From Areca catechu (lineage: Eukaryota; Streptophyta; Magnoliopsida; Arecales; Arecaceae), in contig CM038044.1 in the NCBI GenBank assembly GCA_021397845.1, forward strand, positions 61,851,851 through 61,915,850: 64,000 nt of DNA. Reading direction: 5' to 3'. Of this stretch, positions 43,931 to 55,411 are shown piece by piece (position 1 is the first letter of the stretch; each line of letters starts with the position of its first letter). Both the position numbers and the translations under genes were made by a program. Under the pieces are notes generated by a model. That model was given only the letters and a program-made list of their open reading frames with translations. It did not search any database and was not told the DNA's origin.

Positions 43931-44640
43931 AACCAGTTTGGGATATGTAGGAACATTCAAGGAACAGAAGAATGCCAACCTTGATCCTCAGACATGTCTC
44001 TAATTCGAAGCCCTGGGTCCTTCAGAAATGTGAAAATTATTCTTCTTCTGCTTGTGATCAGATGGATTGCCATAAAAACAACTTGTCTTGGTGGAAAAGG
44101 TGATGCCTCTTGTTCTTTTGCCTGCTGTCAACTCTAAGTCGACTCATTTTCCCTTTTTTTTGTTCTTCTTTCACTTGGAGGGCTTTCTACAATGGTTCGG
44201 GGGCATTTTGCCATAGCTCTCTTCGGTGCCATTGCTCAAGCTCAAGAGGATTGCATGAATTAAGCAAGAAAAGATAGGTCGAGATGGAAGGAGGGAGTTC
44301 TAAGGTCATAAATAAGAGTTCTAAGCCAAAATGGAATGAAATAACAAATATAGGGTCAAATAAGAGTTCTAAGGTCAAATAAACTAAGAAGTTTATGTTC
44401 TACGGCTCAAATAAAAAAATACCTAACCTGACATCCGAGTCGGCTTGGCTCAACCTAAATTACTCGAGTCGACTCGAGCAGAAACTCCATAGAAGGTTCT
44501 AAATAGTTAGAAAATGGTCTCAAATGAAAGATATACACTAAGAGACATGGTCATTATCCTTAGTTTGATGTAGGAGGCTTTCTAGATAATGTTTCCTTAA
44601 TTTTGAAGAATTTAGGTAAAGTTTTCTAAAATAAGTCACA
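43931..44640 (-). promoter_or_regulatory. pol-ORF3 spacer of G with GTCGAC/GCCGAC motifs
   Basis: No clear gene, though the ORF3 N-terminus may extend into it. GAGTCGACTC palindromes and a GCCGACTC unit sit at about 44435-44475, and GTCGACTC at about 44140. As in B, the LTR-type palindrome motif occurs between pol and ORF3, but more sparsely and decayed. Confidence 0.4.
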
Positions 44641-44827
44641 AAGTCCTAATTCTCTTCTAATGAATTGAAATCTATTTAGGTTAAGAGGTTTAGTGAAAAT
44701 ATCAACAAGTTGATTTTCTGTAGGAACAAATTCAAGCACAATATCACCATTTAAAACATGATCCCTAATAAAATGATGTCTTTGTTCTAGAATACTGAAT
44801 TAGATTTTTTGACAAATTAATTGTACT
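44641..44827 (-). pseudogene. pol: RNase H C-terminal remnant of element G
   Basis: The minus strand encodes a decayed STINLSKNLIQYSR-like segment followed by the tail up to RREL, matching the RNase H end of B. It is interrupted at 44827 by the LTR of H. Confidence 0.7.
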
Positions 44828-46555
44828 TGTATTAACCCCATGATTGATTTTGATGATAACCAAACATTGGAGCATGTACATTTATTACTGACAACTCTTC
44901 ATGTGTTTGACAAGTTTTTGTAGGATGTATAACATGTTCAAACTTCAACTCCTACATTTATATTTTTCTTGCTTGAGTTGTGTTGTAAGTGTTTTTATAA
45001 AGAAGAACCCGGTGAAAATGCTAAGAAAAATCAAGTAAAAGGGTTACTTCTATAAGTGTGTATGCCTTAGATTTTGCCTTTGAGTTGGTTTGTGTGAAAT
45101 TGTAAAAGAATTAGTGAGACTTTTCTTTAAGTTGAAATTGTAAAAATCCTGAAGAAGATGCTCGAGTGGACCCCAAGACAAGAAGAGACGACTTTGATTA
45201 CTGGCACGCAGCAAGGATTCTGGAATGCAGTAATCCAAGCTAACTCGATGGAAAGTGAGCCGACTCTAATGAATCCAAGTCGACTGGAATTAGTCCGAGC
45301 CGACTCCTCTAGAGTCCATTTTCTAAAAGTTTTCTGAGAACACCCAGGCGAACCGACCCGACCTAGAAAGAGCCGACTCTACTAGACCTAATTTAAAATG
45401 CCTGAGAAAGCGAGCTGACCCGAACTGCATTGAGCTGACTCTTCCATAGTAAGGTTTTCCAAACTTGAGAAGAATAGCTGACCCAAGCTGAAAAGAGCCG
45501 ACTCCTCAAGTTCAACAATTTCAAGATTCAAGTTTGAGCCGACCCAAGCTGTAAAGAGCCGACTCATCCAGAGTGACGTTTTGCGCCTTGAGACAAAGAG
45601 TCAACTGCATTGAAGAAATAGCGACTTGACCTATCAACTTGACAGATCCGAGCCGACTCGAATGACACTTCTAGGTCTAATGGCTAGTTTCATATTTGTT
45701 TTTGAATGCCAAAAGTGCTCCAATGGTCAAAAACCATTCTCCAACGGTCTACAATGGCTAGAACTGCCTTGGGATGATGGAAGAATTTGAAGGATTTAAA
45801 CTACCAAAAAGTATCTTTGAAAAAGAAAAGAGTTCAAAAAGAAAAAAGAGAGAGCTTCATTGAATATCCAACCAACCATAAGAGATAGAGCACAAGTGCA
45901 TTCAAGTTTGCATTCAAGCCCTCAATAACTCTGATCAAAAGCTTGAATCAAATTTGGAAGAAGCCACTGAAGTCATTAAAGCTTATTCAAGTACATTCAA
46001 GTGGACTTCCAACGAGCTGCACTGACAACTATCCAACAACTTGAGTTTGTCATTTGTTGTTGCATTTATTTTTAATTCAATCCTTGAATTGTTGGGTTAT
46101 TGGTGAGCCCGGTTGAAAAACCAAATAGGTTTTTGGTGAGCCTTATCAAAACCAAGGTTTAGGTTCTTGGTGATCCTGTGAAAACCAAGTTTAGGTTTCT
46201 TTGGTAAGCCTATTAAAATCAAAGGGTGTTGGGTTTTCTTTGGTGATCCCATAAAACCAAAGTATAGAGGTTTTGGATTATGATCCTGTAAAACAATCCT
46301 ACTGTATTTGAGGTGTGAATATAGTGGAAATCCCAAGTGGTATCTTGGATAGTGGACGTAGGAGCTGGGTTGCTCCGAACCACTATAAATTCAGTGTGTT
46401 TGTGTTGTGCTTTCTCTACTTTGCTTTGCTTCTGCATTCTATAACCTTATCACAGCACCTACCACTTGCAAAGGATTTTGAAATTGCACATTACTTGTTT
46501 AAATTTTTTGAAAAGGCCCAATTCATCCCCCTCTTGGGTAGCCACCTGGGCAACA
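44828..46555 (+). repeat. 5' LTR of element H
   Basis: TGTATTAACC..GGGCAACA, 1728 bp, related to the G LTR. It contains GAGCCGACTC-type motifs (about 45185-45660), a TATA-like ATTTAAA near 45794, six constant-loop hairpins (46100-46299) and the cloverleaf fold (46320-46387). The start was set by alignment with the G LTR. Confidence 0.85.
46100..46387 (+). other. Constant-loop hairpin array and cloverleaf fold in the H LTR
   Basis: Stems: TTGGT/ACCAA (46100-46104/46120-46124 and 46133-46137/46151-46155), CTTGGT/ACCAAG (46166-46171/46184-46189), CTTTGGT/ATCAAAG (46199-46205/46218-46224), CTTTGGT/ACCAAAG (46238-46244/46256-46262) and GGATT/AATCC (46275-46279/46295-46299). Loops begin GAGCC, GATCC or AAGCC and end AAA. 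The fold is closed by TATAGTGG/CCACTATA (46320-46327/46380-46387) with an arm GGAGC/GCTCC (46361-46365/46372-46376). Confidence 0.65.
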
Positions 46556-46600
46556 ACTGATATCAGAGTAGAGTCTCTGAATACACTAGAGTAAAAATTG

Positions 46601-48475
46601 ATGTCTCATCCCTTGAGTACATCTTTGGTCGAAGGTCAATCAACCAATAGACCTCCACTCTTCACAGGCATAAATTATTCCTATTGGAAAGCATGTATGA
46701 AAATCTATATTCAAGCTGTTGATTTTCAATTGTGGAAGGTCATTCTTAAAGGGTCACATGTTCCCATGACTAAAATTGATGGCGTGGACGTCCCTAAACC
46801 TGAAGAGGAATGGGATGAAAATGACATAAAATTAGGGAAATTGAATGCCAAAGCCATGAACTTGCTTTACTATGCTTTGAACTCAAATGAGTTTAACAGA
46901 ATTTCCATCTGCTCTTCAGCAAAGGAAATCTAGGGTAAACTTGAGGTGACACATGAAGGAACTTCACAAGTGAAAAACTTAAAGATAAATCATTTAGTGC
47001 ACAATTATGAACTGTTTAGGATGGAGCCTAATGAAAGTATTTCTGCCATGTACACTAGATTTATAGATATTATTAACGATTTGAAAAGTCTTAGCAGGGT
47101 ATATTCAAATGCTGACTTAGTACAGAAAATCTAGAGATCACTTCCTGACAATTAGGATCCTAAAGTAACAGCCATCCAGGAAGCTAAAGACTTAAATGTT
47201 CTAACAATGGATGAATTAATGGGATCTTTCATCACTCACAAATTAGCCATACAGCATAGAACGGATGATGATCAGAAAAACAAGAAAACTATTGCATTCA
47301 AGGCTGCATTAGAATCTAAAGATGATGAAGAAACTGAAGGTGACTCCTCCTCCTCCGAAGACGATCTTGAAGATGAAGATATTGCAATGGTCATGAGGAG
47401 ATTCAGAAAGTTTATGGGAAAGAAGAAAGGAAGGTATAATAGAAAATTCCATAAGCGAGGAGAACAGTCAAAAGAAAAGGATAAGGACAAAGATAAAGAT
47501 AAAGAACAAGTTCCTCCCTGCTATGAATGTAAGAAACCAGGGCATATTCTGGACTGTCCTCAATTAAAGAAATCTCTCAGAAAGAAGAAAAAGAAGTTGA
47601 TGGTTGCCACGTGGAGCGACAGTGAAGACTCCACTTCAACTGAAGAAGAAGAGACCACGAAGATATCAAATTTATGTCTAATGGATCTCGAGGATGAGGT
47701 AGATTCTCCCAATACTCAGATTGAATTTACGTTTGAAGAATTAGATTCTGCATTTCATGATTTACTATCTGAATTCAAAAAGGCTGGAGTAAAGATTAGA
47801 TCATTAAAGCATATCAATGATTCTTTACTCAAAGAGAAAAATGAAGTTTTGAAAAAGAACAATTTACTGAAAAAGGAACTTCACATCTTTTCTGAAAAAT
47901 GCAATGATTTGAAAAATGAGAATAATGAATTGAATGATCAAAACAAGGCTTTGCTGAAAGAGAACAATGAGCTAAAAAAGGAGGTAGAAAAACTCAAGCC
48001 ACTTGTTGAAAAATTAACTTTGTCTTCTAATAAGCTTGAGTTAATTCTTAAAGAATAAAGAATTTCTAGAAGTAAAGCTGGAATAGGTTTTAATGCTTTA
48101 AATTCAAATCATGTTTCAGCTACCACTTTTATGAAATAAAAAGACTTTGTTTCCAAGCTTACTTCTTATAAAACTGTTGTTACGAAAGACTCTATTTCCA
48201 TTTCAAAACCTACTTCATATGTTCCCAAGAATTTAAATGCAAGACCTGCTATTTCTGTACTTTGTGCATCTAAAATTTCAAAAATAAAATTATTTCAAAA
48301 TTCTAGAATCAAATGTTTTGCTTGAAAAGGATTAGGATATAAAGCTCTTAATTGTAATGCATTTAGAAATGTCCATAATATAAGAAAGATTTGGGTTCTC
48401 AAAGGAACCAACTCAGCTAACCCGAAAGGATCCAAGTTAGCTCGGGTACCTAAACGCACTCCTTAATTTTGTTGC
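46601..48475 (+). pseudogene. gag: Gag of element H with coiled coil
   Basis: Start at the ATG at 46601 (MSHPLSTSLVEGQSTNRPP). Gag core: NYSYWKACMKIYIQAVDF, EEEWDENDIK, MNLLYYAL, then MTHEGTSQVK and MEPNESISAMYTRF. Stops at about 46932, 47132 and 47154 break it. The frame 47207-48058 is open for 283 residues. It has an acidic stretch, a zinc knuckle CYECKKPGHILDC (47519-47557) whose His-Cys spacing is one residue short, a second acidic stretch and a long Lys/Glu/Asn coiled coil (about residues 195-280). The second knuckle near 48310 is destroyed (stop for Cys, Tyr for His). Confidence 0.87.
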
Positions 48476-48926
48476 AGGAATGTCTTGCAGCCCAAAAATC
48501 AAAGAAAAAATGGTATCTCGATAGTGGCTACTCAAGACATATGACGGGTGACAAGGATCAGTTCATCACCCTGGAAATGAAAGAATGAGGTATGTTTACA
48601 TTTGGAGACGATGGCAAGGAAAAAATAATTAGAATTGATAAGATCAAAATAACCTCCTATACTTTCATTAAAAATGTATTGCTAGTAGATAAGTTAAAGC
48701 ACAATCTATTGAGTATTAGTCAATTATGTGATAAAGGCTTCAAAGTTATCTTCGAATCATCTATGTGTATAGTAACAAACCTTCTTGATCCTAGTAGCAA
48801 ATTCATTGGACACAGACTAGAAAATATTTATGTGGTAGATCTAAATGATCTTGCCATGACAAGTAGTTCCAGTCTGGTTGCAATGAATGCTAAGACCAAG
48901 AGTCTTGCTTATTATGGCATAGAAGA
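48476..48926 (+). pseudogene. pol: Protease of element H
   Basis: WYLDSGYSRHMTGD near 48510-48555 keeps the catalytic D-S-G triplet. A stop at about 48586 splits the domain. The frame 48592-48963 continues FTFGDDGKEKIIRI and LKHNLLSISQLCDKGFKV. Confidence 0.82.
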
Positions 48927-49560
48927 TTGGGTCATGCTAGCATGCATACTATTGCCAAGTTAATTTCCAAAAATCTTGTTAGAGGCATGCCCAGGTTTAA
49001 AGTAGATTTTGATCATATTTGTGATGCATGCCAAATGGGTAAACAAACAAAGGGGAGTTTTAAATCCAAAAATATGATTTCAACATCTAGACCTTTAGAA
49101 CTACTTCACATGGACTTATTTGAACCAACTAGGACCACAAGCCTAGGAGGTATGAAATATGCCCTTGTGATTGTAGATGATTTTTCTCGATTTACATGGG
49201 TTTTGTTTATTGCGCATAAAGATGAAACTTTTTAAGTATTCAAAAAACTTCATAAAAATGTTTCAAATCAAAAAAATCTTTCTATAATTTCAATAAGGAG
49301 TGATCACGGCACAGAATTTGATAATCAATTTTTTGATGATTACTGTTCTGAAAATGGCATTGATCATAACTTCTCCGCTCCTAGAATACCACAACAAAAT
49401 GGTGTTGTAGAGAGAAAAAATAGGACATTGGAAGAAATGGCCCGAACAATGTTATGTGAAAGTAATCTTCCAAGGTACTTCTGGGCAGAAGCGGTGAACA
49501 CTGCTTGTTATATTTTAAATCATGTTTTGATCCATCCTATCTTGAAGAAAACCTTCTATG
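48927..49560 (+). pseudogene. pol: Integrase of element H
   Basis: GHASMHTIAK (finger), CDACQMGKQTKGSF, first Asp in LLHMDLFEPTRTTS (Glu for the usual Gly), second Asp in IRSDHGTEFDN (near 49300) and Glu in GVVERKNRTLEEMA (near 49405). A stop after HKDETF (49233-49235) breaks the frame. The catalytic residues themselves are present. Confidence 0.85.
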
Positions 49561-50722
49561 AGCTTTGGAATAAAAAGAAATCCAATATAAATTATTTTCA
49601 TGTATCTGGATGCAAATGCTTTGTGCTTAATAATGGTAAGGATAATCTAGGAAAATTTGATGCTAAGTCTGATGAAGCCATTTTCCTTGGTTATTCACTA
49701 CATAGCAAAGCATATAGGGTTTTTAATAAAAAGGCTATCACTATTGAAGAGTCAATGCATGTTATATTTGATGAAACTAACCCATCACCATCTAGAAAAG
49801 ATGAGTGTATTAACAATGATGCAGGTACCATTCAAAAGGAGATGAAAGAAATAAGTATTCAAGAAAAACCAATTGAAGAAGGAGAAGAAATGGTAAGTAA
49901 GGATCATACTGATCTTCCGACTGAATGGAGGTACGCTACTTCCCATCCTAAAGAATTAATTATTGGTGATTCTTCTCAAGGTATAAGGACTAGGTCTGTA
50001 CATAGGTATGCACATGATTACCTAGCCTTTATATCTCAAATAAAGCCTCATACCTTAGAAGAAGCAGAAAATGATCTAAACTGGATGATGGCCATGCATG
50101 AAGAATTTAACCAGTTTGAAAGAAACAAAGGTTTGGACATTAGTTGTAGACCTAAAGACCATCCAATTATAGGAACCAAATGGGTCTATAGGAACAAATT
50201 AGATGAACAAGGAAATGCTATTAGAAACAAAGCTAGGCTAAAGGATATAGTCAAGAAGAAGGTATAGATTTTGATGAAACTTATGTACCTGTAGCAATAT
50301 TAGAAGCTATTAGATTACTTCATACATTTTCTTGCTACATGAATTTTAAACTTTTTAAAATGGATGTGAAAAGTGCATTTTTAAATGATTTTATTGCCGA
50401 ACAAGTTTTTGTAGAACAACCACTGGGTTTTGAAAATCATGCTTTTCCAAACCTTGTATTTAAACTCAATAAAGCTTTATATGGTTTGAAACAAGCCTCT
50501 AGAGCCTGGTATGATAGACTTAGCACCTTCTTAATTAAAAATAGTTTTTCAAGAGGAAATGTTGATAAAACTCTCTTTATTAAAAAGAAAAACAATGATA
50601 TATTAGTTGTAAAAATCTATATTGATGATATCATCTTTGGTGCAACTAATGAGAGTCTTTGTGAAGAATTTGCTAAGTTAATGTAGGGAGAATTTGAAAT
50701 GAGCCTAATGGGTGAACTAAAC
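49428..50722 (+). pseudogene. pol: Integrase end, linker and reverse transcriptase of element H, truncated
   Basis: The frame 49428-50267 covers the integrase end (MEEMARTMLCESNLPRYFW), the linker and GTKWVYRNKLDEQGNAIRN, with a frameshift near 50240. The frame 50339-50686 holds FKMDVKSAFLNDF, NKALYGLKQASRAWYDRL and the catalytic YIDD (50618-50629) in place of YVDD. The TAG at 50684-50686 replaces Gln of LMQGEFEMS, the same codon as in element B. Element I is inserted 36 bp later. Confidence 0.87.
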
Positions 50723-53155
50723 TGAAAGGGATATGCCCTACAAGCCAATCTATGTTGTATCTCCCAAACCATTGTAATTGACAATTTTCTAAATAAAGGC
50801 ATTTTTTTTCATCATACACTGTGTTTATATTATATGATGAACCCCATAGATTAGGGCTATGATTTTAGGGTTATGATGAGATCATACCAGTGAGACCTAA
50901 AATCTTAAAACCTTAATCTAAAGTATTCCTAGTCAAAGGAACCCTGAGTAGGGTATCAGGGTTTTCCGGTAAGACTAGCACATCCCATGTATACTGGAAA
51001 GGGTGATTGCTCTCACAGTCACTTGTGTATGACACTAATACTGGGATGTGGGTGCTCATTGGAGAATGAGTTCACTGATATGATCCAACTTGAGAACATA
51101 TAATGGAGTCTTAGCTACATGTCAATAGAAGGTTCTTATAGTGGGAGTGGTACAAGTAATCTTTTGACCTGAGACTGCCATAAGTACCTTATGTACATGA
51201 ACCCATTCTTTGGTTCAATCCTAATCATGACACTGAGTCATGCATAGGATTGATACTGGGAATGGTGAATTGGATATGAAGGTAATGAGTAGGTCAACAA
51301 GGAATCGATCACTCTTAGTAAGAGGAGATTGCATCCAGCTAGTTAACAATCGGATGATGATTCAGGGAATCTTTGATCAAAGTAAAGATATTAGAGATGG
51401 ATTCTAATATCAAGATAATTGAATCATCGATATAAGATTGATCAAGAAATAAATATAATATTGGATTTGACATATATCCATATCCATAATTATATTTTTG
51501 GGTGCAGGCTGATCGAAAGATTTAATTGTACGGTAACTCTCTACTGAAGGGTAATTTTGGTATTTCACCAGAATTTCCATATCTTCCAGGTAGACATGAC
51601 ACGTTGTTAGACGTCAATCTTGTCTTGTGGGTTGATCAAATTCAAAGATCATTTATAAGGAAGAGTCCTAATTGATCGAATCGGGTAAGCCCGGTTTGAC
51701 CTAAATCGATTAGAAAGAGTTCTAATCAAATTAGGTCAACTTGTATTCGAACCCACTGCTGGCTAGATGTGGAACCCAATGGGTCACACACTTAAAAGGA
51801 TTGATCAAGAGTTTAATATGGAATTAAATCATCTTTGCAGGATAACACTCTAGCAGGTGTTGCAAACCCTAGCTTCTATTCGAATCAGATTCGAATTAGG
51901 GTTCTGGATTGGTTCAAATTGGGTTATAATTGGATCTAATTAGACCCTAATTGAGTTAATTGGGATTATGGCTAACCCTATTGGCTAGCCATGTAACTTG
52001 GCTAGCCTCCCCACCCGCCTCCCTTGCATTTTCATGCCAAATGCCTGGAGTCCATGCGCATATGGACTCTTGGCGCGCCATTTGGAAGAGTCCATGGGGC
52101 ATGGACTCTTGGAGTGCCCCACTTAATTCTCCGATGATTTTATTTGGGGCGGCCTCCTTTCTTAAGAATTAGCGCCTCACCTGTGTGCCCTTGGATGGGA
52201 ATCCAACGGCTGGAAAGTTTTTAAGAAAGAAGAAAAATGCTAACTCTTCCCGGGCGCGCGAAATAACATCTCTTCGGAGATGAAAAGTCGCGACCCCTTT
52301 CTTTTTAAAACACCACGGCTTTTTCTTTAAGAAAGGACGTGGGATTTAATCTGAAGCGCCGTGAGAAAGTGGGAAGGGGTGTGAGAAATTGAGAAAGTCT
52401 TGAGAAGGAGTTTACGGAGAGTTTTGAAGGTGCCTCTCTGAAAACTATTTAAGGCACAGGAAAAATCAGAACTTAGGTCATGTGTTTTTCATTTATTCCT
52501 TCTTCCTCTCCTGAAGACTCATTTATTCTTTTCTTGCTCTTGCACTGTTTCCTTTATAGAGTACACCTCTGTCAAAACTCTGCTACTGAACAAGAATAAG
52601 AGTAAAAGTCTCCGACGGTATAGGAAAGAAAGGAGTTATGATTTGTTCCTTTCTTTCTTACATTAAGACATCATTGTCTTAATTTCTCCTCCAACTTAAG
52701 ACAAGCCTATGTCCTCTTAGGACAAGGTCTTTTCTTCAAGACAAGGGTGTCTAAAGGGCCAAGGTCTTAGTGGAAGGAGGAGAAGAGGTCAAGGAAAGGG
52801 AGGCAAGCTCTTGTGTGGAGGAATTCAAGCCATAGTCCAAGCAATTGAGTTCTAGGAAGAAGAACTCAATAGAAGGAACCATTGAAAAGAAGATAGAGTT
52901 GTCTTGATCATTGCTCTGTGTGGATCACCATCGGAGGGCAGACACTTGGACGCCTGGTGAGATCAATTAGCCTCTTCAACATCAAATTTTGTTAGAATTA
53001 GCGATTACAGGTTGGTACCCTAATTCTAACAATGTAAGTTTGTATGTTTATTATATGTTTTAATCCTGAATAAGGAGATCTTGGCTAAGGGATTATGGTG
53101 CAAATTTCATCATTTTGAAATTACACTTTCGTCGCGGTGCACCGGATTCCCAACA
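50723..53155 (+). repeat. 5' LTR of element I
   Basis: TGAAAGG..CCCAACA, a close copy of the D LTRs. Twin palindromic arms lie near 52045-52112, a TATA-like box TATTTAAGG at 52446-52454, and a perfect ATTAAGACA/TGTCTTAAT hairpin near 52662-52683. The short ORF at 51960-52172 crosses the palindromes and is not a gene. Confidence 0.93.
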
Positions 53156-53156
53156 G

Positions 53157-53169
53157 TGGTATCAGAGCC
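53157..53169 (+). other. Primer binding site, element I
   Basis: TGGTATCAGAGCC, one base after the LTR; initiator tRNA-Met type. Confidence 0.92.
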
Positions 53170-54343
53170 ATCCTTATTACAGTTAAAACATATGAAAAAT
53201 TTTCATATGTGGTTTTGTTGTAGTATCGCATGTTAGGGTTTTAGACCCTTGAATGCTGATACACTTAGCATAATTTATGGGATGCATATATGATAATTAA
53301 TATTTTGATGTATGCCACTAGTTAGGGTTTTTCACTCAAACCCTAATTATTATAGAGATATGATTAGTTTTGAAGTCATCATACTGAAATAAGGTTGCCT
53401 TGGCATAATGGTGGATCCATTAAGTGGTAAATGGTTGTCCTAGTATGATGACACACTTAGCACATATATGTTTATCAGAGTGATATGATTGTGATATATT
53501 CTATAAGAATGTGCTGGCAATTTTATAAAGCCCTCTTCTTAAAATTATATTAAGTCATAGTATATTTAACTAATAAGCATCACTAGTCATGATGAACAAT
53601 TGATCATTCGATGTCTAGAAAGGTGGTTCTGGGAAGGTAAAGAGAATCGTGGTTTTTAATTAGTTCCGTTGACTGACCTGGCCAATTTTTATTAGTGTCT
53701 AGGAAAGTAACGGGGGGACTCCCATATCTCTTCCACTTGCCTGGCCAATTTGATTATATTTAAATCTTGACTAAAATGATTAGTGTTAAAAATACTATAT
53801 GTTAGCCTTCCTTCATGCTGGATCATTATTGTGTTATGAACCACATTAGGTTTGTTGTGTTATCTGCAAGACCTAATATGGTGATTAACATAATACTAGT
53901 CTAGTGCATAGATATGCTTACAGTATACTCAGTATAATGCCTTGTTGTGTTATCTGCAAGGGCATTATATTTGAGTACTGACTGTATAGAAATGAAAGGG
54001 TCTTGACTTAACTAGAACATTATGGTTTGTTGTGTTTTCTGCAAGACTTATAATGTTCTAGAGGCCAAGTTATTTTTGAGAATTATATGAGATATAATTG
54101 GAAGAGTTTCCTACCTTTGAGCTTATAAAAGATTTGTTGTGTTATCTGCAAGATCTTTTATAAGTTATTAGGATCTCAATCTCACTAAGAAAAACTGATC
54201 AGGGTTCTTCTCGATTATCATAGTGAGGGCTATGATTTTTGATAAAATAGTGGGAGACATAATTAAATTGAAGACCTAATTTAATTATGTAAGTCATTTC
54301 ATGGTTGTTTGCTTATGTATTGTTCTTTATTAAATGTAGATAA
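53170..54343 (+). other. Structured gag leader of element I with four constant-loop hairpins
   Basis: Large hairpin 53376-53385/53442-53451 (TCATCATACT/AGTATGATGA). Then four hairpins with loop TTGTTGTGTTATCTGCAAG (third copy TTTTCTG): 53840-53850/53872-53882, 53926-53941/53961-53977, 54012-54023/54050-54061 (12 bp perfect) and 54122-54133/54153-54164 (12 bp perfect). No coding sequence. Confidence 0.82.
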
Positions 54344-55393
54344 ATGGCATCTTCATTATCACTGCGAAGCATCTTAGATACCAACAAACTGACTGGTCCA
54401 AACTATGTGGACTGGTTGAGAAACTTAAAGATTGTACTGAGTTCAGAAAAACTTTCTTATATTCTTGATACCCCTAGTCTTAATCCACTAGGGGATGATG
54501 CCACACAAGAAGATATGGCCACATACAAAATGTGGCAGAATGACTCCCTCACTGTCAAGTGTATCATACTGGCCTCTATGACCAATGAGTTATAGAGGCA
54601 GCATGAAAGCATGGATACTCAATCCATAATGCTCAATTTAAAAAAGCTTTATGGAGAACAAAGCAGAACTGCTAGATACGAAATATCTAAGCAGTTATTC
54701 CGTGCTAGGATGACAGAGGGTACATCCGTTCAGGATCATGTCCTGAAGGTAATTGACTTAATCACCAGATTGGGTCAATTAGGGTTTATTATGGATGGGG
54801 AGCTGAATCAGGATTTAATCCTGCAATCACTCTCGGAGTCATTTTCTCAGTTTGTCTTGAATTATCACATGAACAAACTGAACACTTCCTTGCCTGAGCT
54901 ATTAAATATGTTAAAAATAGCAAAGAGCCACTTTAAGAAAGAAAAGGCTCCACTTCTTCTTGTTGATAAGACCAATAAGAAGAAATCAGGCAAAAAGGGT
55001 TTTAGTAGGAGGCTAAACCCTAAGGGTGGCATCAATAAGAACAAGAAAGGTAAGAAGGCCTCAAAACAGTCAACCTATTTCTTTTGCAGCAAAGCGGGAC
55101 AGTGGAAAAGGAATTGCAAGGCTTACCTTGCAACTGTGAAGCCTGGTGCGGCAGATGCACCAAAAGGTATGTATGAGATACATACTATATTGACATTAAA
55201 TTCGTCTATATCAAATACTTGGGTATTGGATACCGCTTGTGGTTACCATATATGTAAATGTTTGCAGGACCTCCACAAGCTTAAAGTATTGAAGGAAGGC
55301 GACTTCAATCTCTACGGTGCTGGTGGTGATATCATCCAAGCAGAAGCTATAGGGACCTATATTCTGAAGTTGCCTTCAAGGAAGATCTTGTAG
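54344..55393 (+). pseudogene. gag: Gag and protease of element I
   Basis: Start at 54344 (MASSLSLRSILDTNKLTGPNY). TAG at 54593-54595 replaces the first Gln of ELQRQ. The rest (54611-55393) is open and gives the Gag core, Lys-rich tail and knuckle YFFCSKAGQWKRNC, in which the first Cys and the His are lost, then protease WVLDTACGYHICK. A TAG at 55391-55393 replaces a Glu codon. Element D has the same region with an intact knuckle. Confidence 0.9.
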
Positions 55394-55411
55394 TTAGAAA
55401 ATTGTTACTAT

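Larger units (their letters stand above)
44828..50722 (+). mobile_element. Element H: sirevirus-type copia, 3' end lost
   Basis: Plus-strand sirevirus inserted in the RNase H of G (left flank GTACT at 44823-44827). It has a complete 5' LTR, PBS, gag, protease, integrase and most of the reverse transcriptase. It is interrupted at 50723 by element I, and its remaining RT, RNase H, any ORF3 and 3' LTR are absent because of the deletion at about 57482. Confidence 0.88.

Noticed and set aside
53840..54164. Regularly spaced identical 19-bp repeats read as a CRISPR-like array
   Set aside because: The spacers are long and unequal, each repeat is flanked by its own inverted arms, and the context is a plant retrotransposon leader. 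The hairpin reading explains all features.
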